From: Deltaproteobacteria bacterium
Lineage (GTDB): Bacteria; Desulfobacterota; Binatia; UBA9968; JAJDTQ01
Reading direction: 5' to 3'
Length of the DNA: 64,000 nucleotides
Assembly (NCBI GenBank): GCA_028818755.1
Contig: JAPPNF010000025.1
Span: forward strand, 37,568-101,567
Below are positions 50,055 through 59,333 of this stretch, in pieces. Under the pieces are notes generated by a model, which was not told the DNA's origin, ran no database searches, and worked only from the letters and a program-made list of their open reading frames with translations. Numbering within the stretch: position 1 is the first letter of the stretch; every line of letters starts with the position of its first letter. The position numbers were made by a program, and so were the translations under genes.

Positions 50055-51082
50055 TGATGGATTCACCGATTGTGCCGTCCGTGCGGGCGCGGGAGTGCCG
50101 GCCGAACGCCGGCGCGGCGACGCTGGTCGTCCTTGCGGGGGGCTCGATTCTCGGTGGATGCGCCCTGACCGAGGTGACGGTCACCGAGTCGGAGGACGTG
50201 GTGATCGCGGAGGCGCAGCTGACCATCAACCTGCACGGCGACGGCAGCACGTCCCTCGACGTGTACACCTATCTGCACCGTACGCTGAGCGGCCAGCGCG
50301 CTGACGAGGTGGAGGGAGCCGCCATCCGCGTTTCGGGGACATCGGCGGTCGTGCATCTGGCGGCGGCAGACAGTGGGGGTGTTTGCCTGGATCCCTGGGA
50401 GGACGAGGAAGACGAGGAGGTTCTCGAAGTGGATGTCGGCTCGTGCTACCGCGCCAGCGTTGCCCCGTCCCCCTTCTCTCCGGGTGAGGTCCTCGAACTC
50501 GAGGTCGTCCTTCCGGAAGGCGGCACGCTGACCGGGGTCAGCCAGGTGCCCGACGCCTTCGAGTTCATCGGGCTCACGCACGAGGATGGACACTGCCGCA
50601 TCGAGCCCGACACCAATTACCGGTTCCGCTGGACGGAGGCGGCGGGTACCTGGTCGTATATCTCCGACACCTGGATCGAGGGGTTGCCGGAAGCCCTGGC
50701 CGGGCGCGACATCGAAGTGCCCGACTCACTGTACCTCACCGGGTTCGCGATCGGAGAGAAGGACACCGATGTCCTCTTTCCCGGGGAATACGGGCTGTTC
50801 GACCTTGGTGAGCAGGCAGATGCCGATCTCCTCCGCATCCTCGACGACGGCCTCCCCGGCGGAGCCTGGGGAGAGGTCGCTTTCGCCGCGACCGACCGCA
50901 ACTGGGTGAACTGGGCCCGGGGGGGCAACTTCAACCCGTCGGGACTCATCCGCATCCCTTCCGTTTTCGGAGATGGGACAGGCTTCTTCGGTACCGCGAC
51001 CCAGCGCCAGCTGAATGTCATTGCGGGTCCGGACGGCTCCGGGATGCCGCCGCTCTGCGGACCGGCGGATCCGGCTTCGTGA
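50054..51082 (+). CDS. DUF4249-like lipoprotein partner of the TonB receptor
   Basis: This 342-residue lipoprotein has the lipobox SILGGCALTE near residue 36. The remaining ~300 residues are beta-rich with the feel of DUF4249: VEGAAIRVSGTSAVVHL, then SPFSPGEVLELEVVLPEGG and LTGVSQVPDAFEF. DUF4249 proteins are encoded beside this kind of TonB receptor in Bacteroidota, which matches the one-base overlap here. A short acidic run (WEDEEDEEVLEVDVG) could bind cations. Tandem ATGs lie at 50054 and 50057; I use the first. Likely a surface-exposed or periplasmic accessory to uptake. Moderate confidence in the family name. Confidence 0.6.
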   Translation: MMDSPIVPSVRARECRPNAGAATLVVLAGGSILGGCALTEVTVTESEDVVIAEAQLTINLHGDGSTSLDVYTYLHRTLSGQRADEVEGAAIRVSGTSAVVHLAAADSGGVCLDPWEDEEDEEVLEVDVGSCYRASVAPSPFSPGEVLELEVVLPEGGTLTGVSQVPDAFEFIGLTHEDGHCRIEPDTNYRFRWTEAAGTWSYISDTWIEGLPEALAGRDIEVPDSLYLTGFAIGEKDTDVLFPGEYGLFDLGEQADADLLRILDDGLPGGAWGEVAFAATDRNWVNWARGGNFNPSGLIRIPSVFGDGTGFFGTATQRQLNVIAGPDGSGMPPLCGPADPAS

Positions 51083-51101
51083 CGAGCCGCCGCCCAGGAC
51101 G

Positions 51102-51599
51102 CTACTCCGACCCCACCCCCGCAAACTCCTCCTCGTCGATCACTACAAAGGTCGCCGTCGCGGTGGCGACAACCTCACCGTCCGAGGCCCGCGTCGCGGT
51201 GCCCTCCATCTCGACGAGCTTCCGCTTCCGCGCCGTCTGGCGCCCCACCAGCAACAGCTCCTCGCCCTCGCGGGCCGGCTTGCGGTAGCGGATCTCGCAG
51301 CGGGCGGTGTAGGCACGCGCGCCGCGCAGGTAGAGCCAGTTGGCCATGACGTCGTCCAGGGCGCTGTAGATCATCCCGCCGTGGACCACGCCCGGGTAGC
51401 CTTGGTGGTTCTCGCCCGGCGTGAATTCGGAGACGCAAGCGCCGTCTTCGAGCCGGAAGGTGAGGTGCAGCCCGATCGGGTTGTCCGGGCCGCAGACGAA
51501 GCACCGGTTGGCGGCGTTGGAAGGACCGGACGCGCGGGCAGGGCGGCCCGGGCTCGACAGCGGTTGCGCACCGCCCGCGGGAGGGCGTGAGCTGCTCAA
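51102..51599 (-). CDS. PaaI-type hotdog thioesterase
   Basis: This 165-residue single-hotdog-domain protein of the PaaI/acyl-CoA thioesterase class hydrolyses acyl- or aryl-CoA in the cytosol. The core motif GYPGVVHGGMIYSALDDVM has the helix-capping HGG and acidic Asp typical of the family. An N-terminal Cys pair (NRCFVCGPDNPIGLHL) is also common in this subgroup. The start is TTG 51599, overlapping the stop of the VPS10-like gene as TTGA, so it depends on translation from upstream. The first ~30 residues are low-complexity Ser/Pro/Gly, and a later start near Asn31 cannot be excluded. Confidence 0.82.
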   Translation of the reverse strand: MSSSRPPAGGAQPLSSPGRPARASGPSNAANRCFVCGPDNPIGLHLTFRLEDGACVSEFTPGENHQGYPGVVHGGMIYSALDDVMANWLYLRGARAYTARCEIRYRKPAREGEELLLVGRQTARKRKLVEMEGTATRASDGEVVATATATFVVIDEEEFAGVGSE

Positions 51600-54500
51600 C
51601 TGACCGCTCGCCGCCCCGGCACCGCCGGGATCCGGATCCGCTCAAGCCCCGCGGATTCGAGTTCCGCGTTCAGCTCCTCGACCTCGTCCGTGTACACGCC
51701 GCGCAGCCGGGTCAGCGCGCCCTCCAGCTCGGTCTCGAGATCCACCAGGCGCTCGATCAACTGCTCGGTCGGCCGCGCGTCCAGATCTTCGCCGCGCTGG
51801 GAGCTCGCAGCCGTCATCACGAACCTCAGATGGCTGCGAATCCGCGACGGGTTCGCGAAGCCGGCGCCACGAGGCTGCAGGAGCACCTCCTCCACCGCGG
51901 TCAGGGCGGAAGACGCCCGCTCGGCCGCGCCCCGGATCGCGTCGTTGGCGTCGGGCCCGCTAACGGCGCGCTCGGCGTCGCCCCTCACCTGCCGCAGTCC
52001 CGCCACCGCCTCCTCAAGCGCATCCAGCCGGTCCCGCGCCCGGATCAGGTAGTCGAACTGCGCCTGCAGGTCCGCGACCGTGATCTCCTCTTCCAGGCGC
52101 GGGTCCATGAGGACATCGAAGTTGGCCGAAGCATCCCCTTCGGGCGCCTCGATCCGCACCGTGTAGCGCCCCGGCACCGCCCGCGCGGCTACCGCCGCCG
52201 AGCCTGACGGGTAGTCCAGGTTCCAGTTGAAGCGGTTAAGCCCGGACCCGGCGGTGACGTCCTCGAAGGTGCGCACGGGGTCGCCGTCGCCCTCCATGAT
52301 GTGTACTTCAATTGTCCCAAATGCGCTTTCAGGTCTATTGAAGTAGACCGTCGTGCCCTCAGGGGGGTTCATGGCCTTCATGTAGCGCGGGATCATGGCG
52401 CCGTAGACGTGATCGCGCACGTAATGACCGTCCCGCTCCTGGGCGGCGGTGCGGTACGCGGGCCGCACCGGGTAGAGGACCAGGTCTCCCGCAGGCTCGC
52501 CGGCGGCCACATGGCGGAGCGGCGTGATGTCGTCGAGGATCCAGAAGCCCCGGCCCTGAGTCGCCACCACCAGATCACCGCGGTGCACCACAAGGTCGGT
52601 CACGGGCGAGGGCGGCAGGTTGAGCTGCAGGGGCTGCCAGTTGGCGCCCGCGTCGAACGAAGCAAAAAGGCCGAACTCGGTGCCCGCAAACAGCAGTCCG
52701 GCCCGCTCCCGATCCTCGCGCACGACGCGGGTCGGATGGTCGGCCGGCAACCCGTTGGTACCGTCGGTCAGCAGGGTCCAGGTCGCGCCAAAGTCGCGCG
52801 TGCCGTAGATGAACGGCCGGAAGTCGTCCAGGCGGTAGCGATAGGCGGCCAGGTAGGCGGTGCCGGGCGCATGCGGCGACACGTCAATGCGGTTCACCGT
52901 GGCCGGTTGGGGCATCGACGGCGGCGTGACATCGGTCCAGGTGCCCCCGCCATCGCGCGTGATGTGCACCCGCCCGTCGTTCGAGCCCGTCCACAGCACG
53001 CGCGCGTCGTGCGGCGACTCGGCGATCTGCAGCAGCGACGAATAGATCTCCACGCCCGTCACGTCGGCGGTGATCGGCCCGCCCGCCTGCCCGAACTTCG
53101 TGGTGTCGTTGCCGGTCAGGTCGGGCGAAATGACCGCCCAGCTCCCGCCCTGGTCGCGGCTCACCGCCACGTACTGCGAGCCGTGGTAGAGCACATCCGG
53201 GTCGTGGCGCGAGAAGAGCACCGGCGCGTTCCACTGGATCCGGTAGCGCAGTTCCCGCTCCGGCGCCCCGTCCTGCCGCTCGGGGTACGGCCGGATCTGG
53301 CGGAACTGCTCGGTCCGCCGGTTGTAGCGCGCGAGCCGGCCTCCGAAGCACCCGGACACGACAATGGCTGGATCGGTCGGATGCACCGTCACCGGGCCCG
53401 TCTCGCAGCCCCCGTGCGACTCCCAGTGCTGCAGGCTGATCCCCGTCCCCGTCGCCGAACTCGGCAGCGACAGCGTCGAGTTGTCCTGCTGCGACCCGTA
53501 CACGCGGTAGGGGAACTGGTCGTCGACGGTCACCGAATACATCTCGGCGGTGGGCTGGTTGAGCTGCGTCGACCACGTCCGCCCGCCATCCACCGTCACC
53601 ACCGCACCCCCGTCGTTCCCCTGCACCATGACGTCCGGGTTGTCGGGCGAAATCCACAGGTCATGATGATCCGAGTGGGGCATGGCAATGGTTGAAAAGG
53701 TCATGCCACCGTCGGTGGACCGGTGGAAGCCCCCGCCGGCCACGTACACGACGTCCGCGTCGGTCGGATCGGCGAAGATGTTGTGGAAGTACCAGGGGCG
53801 GCCCAGCAAGCGCGGCTCGTCATTGACCAGCGTCCAGTCGTCGCCCCCGTTGAGCGAGCGATAGATGCCGGACCCCGGCTCGGCCTCGATGATCGCGTAG
53901 AGTCTGCCGGGGTCGGCGCGCGCTTGAGCGATCCCGATCTTGCCGATCAGTCCGGACGGGAGCCCTCCGCCCAGCTTCTCCCAGCTTTCCCCCCCGTCGC
54001 GACTGCGGTAGATGCCGCCTTCGCGGGCGCCCGAGATCATCGTCCAGGGCTTGCGTTCGGCGCGCCACATGGCGGCGAAGAGCTCGTCGGGGTCGTGCTC
54101 GTTCATCAGCAGCTCGATCGCGCCGGTCGAATCCGAGACGAAGAGGACGTTCTCCCAGGACTCGCCGCCGTCCCGGGTACGGTAGACGCCCCGCTCCGGG
54201 TTCGGGCCGAAGGGGTGCCCGGTCGCGGCGAGATACGCGATGTCCGGGTCGTCCGGGTGGATGCGGATGCGCCCGATCTGGCCGGCTTCGCGCAGGCCCA
54301 GGTAGCGCCAGGTGGCGCCGTCGTCGTCGGAGCGGTACACGCCGCGTCCCGTAGAGACGTTGCCACGGATGGCGTCCGAGCCGGTGCCCACGTAGAGGAC
54401 ATCCGGGTTGGAGGGCGCAACCGCGACCGCCCCAATGGACCCGATCGGGATGCCGTGGTCCGAGATGTTCGTCCACGCCTGACCCGCGCTCTCGGTCTTC

Positions 54501-54895
54501 CAGACACCTCCGCCCGTCGCGCCGAAGTAGAAGGTGTGAGGCCTGGAGCGGACGCCGGCCACCGTCGTGACGCGGCCGCCCCGGAACGGGCCCAACTCGC
54601 GGAAGCGCAGCGCCTGGAGTTCGGCCGGCGGCACCTGCCAGCGCGCCGGGTCGGATGGGTCGAGGGCGGGGCGGGGGGCGGATTGCGGCGAGGCCGGGGT
54701 GGTCCGCGGCGAGGCTCCGGCGGACTGTGCCGAGGTCGGAACCGGGGTCGCCAACTGGCACAAGGCGAGCATAGCCGGCAGCAATGTGCGGAGCCGTGGC
54801 ACCCTCTTGCCGACGCCGCGGAATCCGAACTTCGTTTCCGCTAACCCTGACGTTACGGCGGAACACAGAAGGACAGAATCACGGCAGGGAATCAT
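51596..54895 (-). CDS. VPS10/sortilin-type beta-propeller exported protein
   Basis: This 1,099-residue secreted protein has an N-terminal hydrophobic signal (LLPAMLALCQLATPVPTSA). Many BNR/Asp-box repeats follow, such as STDGGMTF, YRSDDDGATW, YRTRDGGESWENV, YRSRDGGESWEKL and ITRDGGGTWTDV, forming a VPS10-like ten-bladed propeller (~95-790). A C-terminal ~300-residue region is partly helical (ARDRLDALEEAVAGLRQVRG). Such proteins are widespread in Gemmatimonadota and Bacteroidota, usually annotated as glycosyl hydrolases by the Asp boxes; no sialidase Arg triad is evident. ATG 54895 lacks a clear SD, and its upstream region is a decayed repeat, so the promoter may have been altered. The thioesterase overlaps its stop. 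Confidence 0.85.
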   Translation of the reverse strand: MIPCRDSVLLCSAVTSGLAETKFGFRGVGKRVPRLRTLLPAMLALCQLATPVPTSAQSAGASPRTTPASPQSAPRPALDPSDPARWQVPPAELQALRFRELGPFRGGRVTTVAGVRSRPHTFYFGATGGGVWKTESAGQAWTNISDHGIPIGSIGAVAVAPSNPDVLYVGTGSDAIRGNVSTGRGVYRSDDDGATWRYLGLREAGQIGRIRIHPDDPDIAYLAATGHPFGPNPERGVYRTRDGGESWENVLFVSDSTGAIELLMNEHDPDELFAAMWRAERKPWTMISGAREGGIYRSRDGGESWEKLGGGLPSGLIGKIGIAQARADPGRLYAIIEAEPGSGIYRSLNGGDDWTLVNDEPRLLGRPWYFHNIFADPTDADVVYVAGGGFHRSTDGGMTFSTIAMPHSDHHDLWISPDNPDVMVQGNDGGAVVTVDGGRTWSTQLNQPTAEMYSVTVDDQFPYRVYGSQQDNSTLSLPSSATGTGISLQHWESHGGCETGPVTVHPTDPAIVVSGCFGGRLARYNRRTEQFRQIRPYPERQDGAPERELRYRIQWNAPVLFSRHDPDVLYHGSQYVAVSRDQGGSWAVISPDLTGNDTTKFGQAGGPITADVTGVEIYSSLLQIAESPHDARVLWTGSNDGRVHITRDGGGTWTDVTPPSMPQPATVNRIDVSPHAPGTAYLAAYRYRLDDFRPFIYGTRDFGATWTLLTDGTNGLPADHPTRVVREDRERAGLLFAGTEFGLFASFDAGANWQPLQLNLPPSPVTDLVVHRGDLVVATQGRGFWILDDITPLRHVAAGEPAGDLVLYPVRPAYRTAAQERDGHYVRDHVYGAMIPRYMKAMNPPEGTTVYFNRPESAFGTIEVHIMEGDGDPVRTFEDVTAGSGLNRFNWNLDYPSGSAAVAARAVPGRYTVRIEAPEGDASANFDVLMDPRLEEEITVADLQAQFDYLIRARDRLDALEEAVAGLRQVRGDAERAVSGPDANDAIRGAAERASSALTAVEEVLLQPRGAGFANPSRIRSHLRFVMTAASSQRGEDLDARPTEQLIERLVDLETELEGALTRLRGVYTDEVEELNAELESAGLERIRIPAVPGRRAVS

Positions 54896-54940
54896 GTAAG
54901 TTCAATCAGGGCTGCACGATCTGCGTTTCCTGCCAATGGA

Positions 54941-55003
54941 CTGGACCTTGCTGGATCGTACACCCAAAGCGGGAAACCCGGACCTGATTGGCGGGACTTT
55001 CGC
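54941..55003. repeat. Degenerate ~63-bp direct repeat, copy 1
   Basis: It begins CTGGACCTTGCTGGA and continues through AGCGGGAAA and GATTGGCGGG. It aligns without gaps to 55713 for most of its length. It lies just upstream of the VPS10-like gene's ATG. Confidence 0.6.
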
Positions 55004-55568
55004 ACCGCGCGCCGCCTCTTCGCCAATGTTCCCGGAAGCCCTCCCTGTCTTCGTCCTGGAAGCCAAGTCGTCGGCGATCTGACCTGCCTGACTTCCGGCT
55101 CTACCGTGGGATCGAAGGGTGCGCAGACCGCACTGACGGAATCCATCGGGCGCGGGGCCGCCTCGTCACGTAGCGACGGGCCCGTCGCCGACCTGCCGAC
55201 ACTCCACAAAGGGCTCAAAGGCCGGTTTCGGGACATTCCGGGAGCTTTTCGGGAAATCTACGGGTCGTAGGATCGACTCAGATCGTATGTGGACGCCCCC
55301 GGATTGGGCAAGCGTGGATTCAGAACCGAGTTGGTGGCAGTTGGCCAAGTATTGTCGTATGTCCTCTTGATGCAGCGCTGTTTGGCTGCGGGCCCGTATG
55401 GTGTTCGTGAGATCGGATCCAAATCGGCTTGGCGGGCTCAGAGGCCCATCAGCATACACTGGTTTTTCCGATCCCGTCTTGTCGACCGTTTGCCCGTTCC
55501 TGCCTCCTGCTGCCCACACCTCCCCGACAGCTTCTTTGCTTTTCGCTTCTTCTCCTTCCTCCGCTCGG

Positions 55569-55673
55569 TCAGGCGGCAGTTCGAACCCGGTAGGTCTCCT
55601 TCGTCGTCGTCAGTGCCCAGACCCTCCGCGCCATCTTTTTGGCAAGCGCCACCGCCACCAGCTTCTTCGGCGG
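55569..55673 (-). pseudogene. IS110-like transposase C-terminal remnant
   Basis: About 34 codons ending at 55569 read PPKKLVAVALAKKMARRV followed by WALTTTKETYR. This resembles the conserved C-terminal helix of IS110-family transposases (K-P-K-x-x-x-x-A-L-A-R-K...W). Upstream the frame loses all similarity and no N-terminal DEDD domain is present, so only a fragment survives. The neighbouring direct repeats support past transposition here. Identification from ~30 residues is tentative. Confidence 0.45.
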
Positions 55674-55712
55674 AATGGAAAGGGGCTGAATCCCGGCGGG
55701 GAATCGGCTGTA

Positions 55713-55776
55713 CTGGACCTTGCTGGACCGAGCCGCGAAAGCGGGAAAGCCGGAGTAGATTGGCGGGGAGGTCCCG
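55713..55776. repeat. Degenerate ~63-bp direct repeat, copy 2
   Basis: Second copy, 772 bp from the first, sharing CTGGACCTTGCTGGA, AGCGGGAAA and GATTGGCGGG. It lies directly upstream (in transposase sense) of the IS110-like fragment. Confidence 0.6.
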
Positions 55777-55937
55777 CACCTCGTTTGAGGCACCAGCCTT
55801 GACTGCTCCGACCTCCTCCTCAGGCATCCAACCGCGCGGTCTCCCAGTGTCGCGATCCTGCACGTCAAGCGGGACACTGTTCAAGAAAAGAAGGGGACAA
55901 ACAACCGCTGCCGGGGGCCGCACTTAGAGCTTCCGGG

Positions 55938-57033
55938 CTACGTGCTCAGCCACTCGCACCCCTCGTCTGAGACCAAGTACATCAGAATCCAAGTCTGAAG
56001 CTCCTCCGAATCGTCGATTCGCCGGTCCAGGACAAACAGCGTATCGCCCCGGAAGGTCTCCATCGGTCGAATCTCGAAGTCGCACGGTACGAGGGTGTCC
56101 ACGCACGCCTGTGAGAGGTCTGGTGAAAGGACTCCGACCCATACTTTGGCGGTCAGCACGGGCATCGGCTCCATCCGGAGGGCCGTCTGATCGTGGTGCG
56201 TGAACGCGAAACCGCCGCCCGGAATTGGGAATAGTTGACGGAGTCGCGAACTCTCCTCCAGCTGCTCGCGGAACGGGCTGTGCTCGATGTCGATGCGTTC
56301 CCGGAGGTTGGCCGGAACGCCCTTCCTCCTCGCCACCGGGATGTCCAGCGTGTCCACCACCTCGCCCCGCAGGTTCAAGACGAACATCTCGTCCAGTCCC
56401 GACCAGCCCTGCACGAACCGTCCGCCAGCGTATGCGAGTGAACCGATCCGAAAACGAGTCGCATACGACCAGTTGTCACTCTTGAGCGATGCGATGTATT
56501 GCTCCGGGAGTCCGCCCATGCTCGTGAATTGGTCCGTGGTCGGTCGCCAACGAGTCAGCGATGTCTCACGCCGAATCTCGAAATCGGTCATCCAGACATC
56601 TTCGCCGATCACCACCGGGGGAGTGATTCCGCCCAGCGCGGGAAAGTTCACAACCCGCCTGACCTCGCCAGTATCTCGGTCGAAGATGTTCACTCGCCGC
56701 GACCTTGTGGTCTGTGCGGCTACGGTCGAATCGTCGAGCACCATCGGAACCTTTGGGCCGCCGCGAAACTCTCCCGGTCCCTCTCCCGGCCGTCCGTACA
56801 CAAGCATCAGGCTGCCGTCCCCGCGGGAACCTGAGGAGCCTTCCCGAGAAGATGTCCGGTATGTAGAAGGACCCGTCGAATGGGTCGATGACCGGCGAGT
56901 ACGGATTGCCGATGTACAGCGTATCGGCTTCTGGCAGCAGAATGCTGTCGACGGGAGTGAGAGTCGGCCCCGCCGCGTCTGCGGCGGCGGTTTCGCCGGG
57001 TTCTGGGCAGCACCCGTGGATCAGGATCATCAC
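55938..57033 (-). pseudogene. Six-bladed beta-propeller lipoprotein with a +1 frameshift
   Basis: Two frames together encode a propeller lipoprotein like those at 14520 and 22130. The upstream frame has a lipobox-like MILIHGCCPEP, then YIGNPYSPVIDPFDGSFYI and FSGRLLRFPR. The downstream frame resumes as DGSLMLVYGRPGEGPGEF and continues to the stop at 55938. Removing one G from the GGGG run (plus-strand CCCC 56819-56822) joins them smoothly. The signal peptide is also poor: the only in-frame starts (ATG 57030, GTG 57033) leave six or seven residues before the Cys. Either the gene is decaying, or the assembly has a homopolymer error. The decayed mobile DNA next to it favours decay. Confidence 0.7.
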
Positions 57034-57386
57034 GGCGAACGCGATTGTTCGTGCACCGCCCTTTCGCGTTCGACACTGGGCTCGGCCGGCTCCCCTTGCC
57101 GTGGCCGCCGACCAAACCCGAGCGGGTCTCCGCCTCCGAGACGCCTGGGCGTCTCCGGCGCTCCTTCCTCTTTCGGCTGCCCGCTGGCTCGCCGTCTCTC
57201 TCGACACGCTCAGCCAGTTCATTGGCGCAACCAACCCACGTCGGCTCGCTGGACATCCTCCTGCGACTCGGGACATGGTCCCCGACCCTACTAGGAAGAG
57301 GGAACCAGATTCACGAGCCTAGCGCTGTAGCGCCGTGGGAGCACCGTGGTGACGGGGGCGGGGAGAATTCGTAACCGAACACAACG
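57034..57386. other. Intergenic region with hairpin
   Basis: About 350 bp between the propeller pseudogene and the Ig-like gene, with no coding signal. A strong inverted repeat, GAGACGC-CTGG-GCGTCTC (57138-57155), lies inside and is the best candidate terminator for the minus-strand cluster that ends at 57387. Confidence 0.5.
57138..57155. terminator. Hairpin, possible terminator
   Basis: A perfect 7-bp stem with a 4-nt loop downstream of the minus-strand Ig-like cluster. No T tract. Confidence 0.4.
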
Positions 57387-58562
57387 TCAGAAGCGAAGGG
57401 CCATACCCACCCGGTAGCGTCCTTGCGTCGGGTCGGGCATGACGATCAGCGAGCTGACGACATCTCCCAGGCCGAGTCGTTGCCGTAATTCCCGGTTGGT
57501 CCTCCCCGCGGTCCCGTATGCAGAGACCATGCCCCAAATTCTGCCACCAACTGCAGCGACCAGGCCTGTGGCGACTGCTGCCGCAGCGCCTCCCTCACAG
57601 GAGTTGAAATCGATGCAGCTAACGGCTCCGCCGACCGCCAGGGCGAGACCGCCGACGGAAACGCCGGCCGGCAGCAAGCCCGCACTTGCGTCCCCGGCAT
57701 ATGCATGCCCCACTACGGGAATGAACCACTCGATGAGCAACGCCACGGCTTGGTTGCGCTTCTCGCTCTGGTACCGGAGCAGCATTTCGGATGTGGCGGC
57801 CGTGCCGGGTTGTGTACGCTGGAGTTGGGTTGGCTCGGGTTGCACGGTTTCGGGCGGCTCGGTTTCGGAACGTTCCGGGTCGGGCATCGGCCGGTCCGAA
57901 CCCGCAGATACCGGAATGCTCTGCTGGGCTGAGAGACCGCCCGGATCACGCGCGACCGCGTTGACGATCGCTGTTCCCGAACCCGTTTGCGTGATGGTGA
58001 CGATGTCGCCGGAAACCTCGACGCCGGCCACGGATGCGTCGGATGTCGTCGCGGAAAAACTGAGGACATCCCCCTCCGGGTCGTTGAAATAGGAGGACAC
58101 ACCGATCGATACCCACTGACCCGGAGCAAGGAACTGGCCGGGGATCGACCCGACGGGCTCCGGTGCCCGGTTGGGCGCTTCGATCGTGACTTCGGTCCGC
58201 TGGGTGGCCGAAAGACCGCCGGGATCGCTGGCGAAAACCGTCACGACCACCGTCCCGGGCGCCACGCCCGCGACGGTGAGGATGTCGTCCGACACGGAAA
58301 CCGTGGCGACCGCGGCGTCCGAGACTGTGGCCGCGTACGCCAGCGCATCCCCGTCGGCGTCGTTGAAGTACGGCGCCAGGTCGAAGCGCGCGGACTGGCC
58401 GGCCGCGATCGTCCGTGCGGGAATGGAGCCTACCGCCTCGGGCGCCCGGGGATTCTGGGCAGCTTCCAGCGCCCATGGCCACACGGTCACGAGCACGACG
58501 ACGGCTGCGGTGCGGATACCTCTTGCGGGATGGGGTTTGCGGAATACGGCTGGTTCGTTCAT
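57387..58562 (-). CDS. Exported protein with two Ig/cadherin-like repeats and a C-terminal membrane domain
   Basis: This 391-residue protein has a signal peptide (TAAVVVLVTVWPWALEA). Two ~90-residue repeats at ~40-220 share APEAVGSIP/APEPVGSIP, YFNDADGDALAY/YFNDPEGDVLSF and SDPGGLSATQ/RDPGGLSAQQ, the pattern of bacterial Ig-like (cadherin-like, DPxGLSA) domains. A Pro/Glu-rich linker follows. The C-terminal ~120 residues have two hydrophobic segments (LIEWFIPVVGHAYAGD, GVSVGGLALAVGGAVS), recalling TM2/DUF5683-like small membrane modules, and the end is a beta-type RYRVGMALRF. ATG 58562 follows AAGGA. It is last in the minus-strand surface-protein cluster. Function unknown; probably envelope-anchored. 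Confidence 0.7.
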   Translation of the reverse strand: MNEPAVFRKPHPARGIRTAAVVVLVTVWPWALEAAQNPRAPEAVGSIPARTIAAGQSARFDLAPYFNDADGDALAYAATVSDAAVATVSVSDDILTVAGVAPGTVVVTVFASDPGGLSATQRTEVTIEAPNRAPEPVGSIPGQFLAPGQWVSIGVSSYFNDPEGDVLSFSATTSDASVAGVEVSGDIVTITQTGSGTAIVNAVARDPGGLSAQQSIPVSAGSDRPMPDPERSETEPPETVQPEPTQLQRTQPGTAATSEMLLRYQSEKRNQAVALLIEWFIPVVGHAYAGDASAGLLPAGVSVGGLALAVGGAVSCIDFNSCEGGAAAAVATGLVAAVGGRIWGMVSAYGTAGRTNRELRQRLGLGDVVSSLIVMPDPTQGRYRVGMALRF

Positions 58563-58598
58563 GACATCTTCCTTTGGCTTAACTACTAACTGTCGGCA

Positions 58599-59252
58599 TC
58601 AGCGGTCGCGGATCGTGATCACGGTCGAGCCGAGGTCGAGAGAGCGGTGGGTTGCGATGTCGCCGCCGGCGTCTCCCCAGTTCCATGCCCAACGCAGCCG
58701 GCAAACTCCTGAACCGATGGACCCGATTGTGCCCGTGATTCGAATGGACTCGGTCTCATTCTTGCTCATTCGACCCAGAAAGTCTCTTCCAACGATCGAG
58801 TTGTCGACGTAACCTACGAAAACGAGATCTTCGACGGCCGTGTTGGCGGTGGCCCTTCCGCGAATCTCCACCGAGAACCTGCTCCCCTGCCGCTCGCCTT
58901 CGCAGCTCGCCACGACAACGTCAATGGCGCGCTTGACGGTCACCGGGAAGACCGAAGTCCCCGTAAGGCCACCGGGATCGGTGGCGGTGACCGTGACCGT
59001 CGTGGATCCCTCGTCGACCCCGGTCACGGACAACTGGTCGCCGACTAGCGAAGCGGTGGCGACGCCGGGATTCGCGGACTGCGCTGTCAGGGTCAGCATG
59101 TCCATGTTCGGGTCCTCGAAGCACACGCTCGCCGTCTCGGTCCTTTCGATGACGGTCTCCATCGACGCGGAGGCTCCGCACGCCGCCGGCGGAAGCGGAT
59201 CCTCGCAACCGGTCAGGAGCACAAGACATGCGAGGGGAGTCAGTTTCTTCAT
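58599..59252 (-). CDS. Ig-like domain lipoprotein
   Basis: This 217-residue lipoprotein has the lipobox LVLLTGCED. One Ig-like repeat (~35-108) follows, with the hallmark GSTTVTVTATDPGGLTGTS and FPVTVKR. This unit also occurs in the genes at 57387 and 63397. The C-terminal half is a beta-type domain (RFSVEIRGRATANTAVEDL, ESIRITGTIGSIGSG) ending in a Cys-containing strand (VCRLRWAWNWGD). It sits 36 bp before the next gene and 81 bp after the LRR gene in one direction, so a shared transcript is likely. Role unknown; a surface-exposed adhesion or scaffold lipoprotein fits. Confidence 0.7.
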   Translation of the reverse strand: MKKLTPLACLVLLTGCEDPLPPAACGASASMETVIERTETASVCFEDPNMDMLTLTAQSANPGVATASLVGDQLSVTGVDEGSTTVTVTATDPGGLTGTSVFPVTVKRAIDVVVASCEGERQGSRFSVEIRGRATANTAVEDLVFVGYVDNSIVGRDFLGRMSKNETESIRITGTIGSIGSGVCRLRWAWNWGDAGGDIATHRSLDLGSTVITIRDR

Positions 59253-59333
59253 CGGCTCGGTTCTTTCACGAAAGAGCAGTGCGCGTCGCCGGCAAATGCG
59301 GCACGCGATGAATGTCGGGCGCGGGACGGGCGT

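Larger units (their letters stand above)
54896..55937. other. Gene-poor region with mobile-element remnants
   Basis: About 1 kb without a convincing gene. It holds two degenerate direct repeats and a short IS110-like transposase C-terminus, given below. Short open frames on both strands show no family motifs and are not annotated. Confidence 0.6.
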
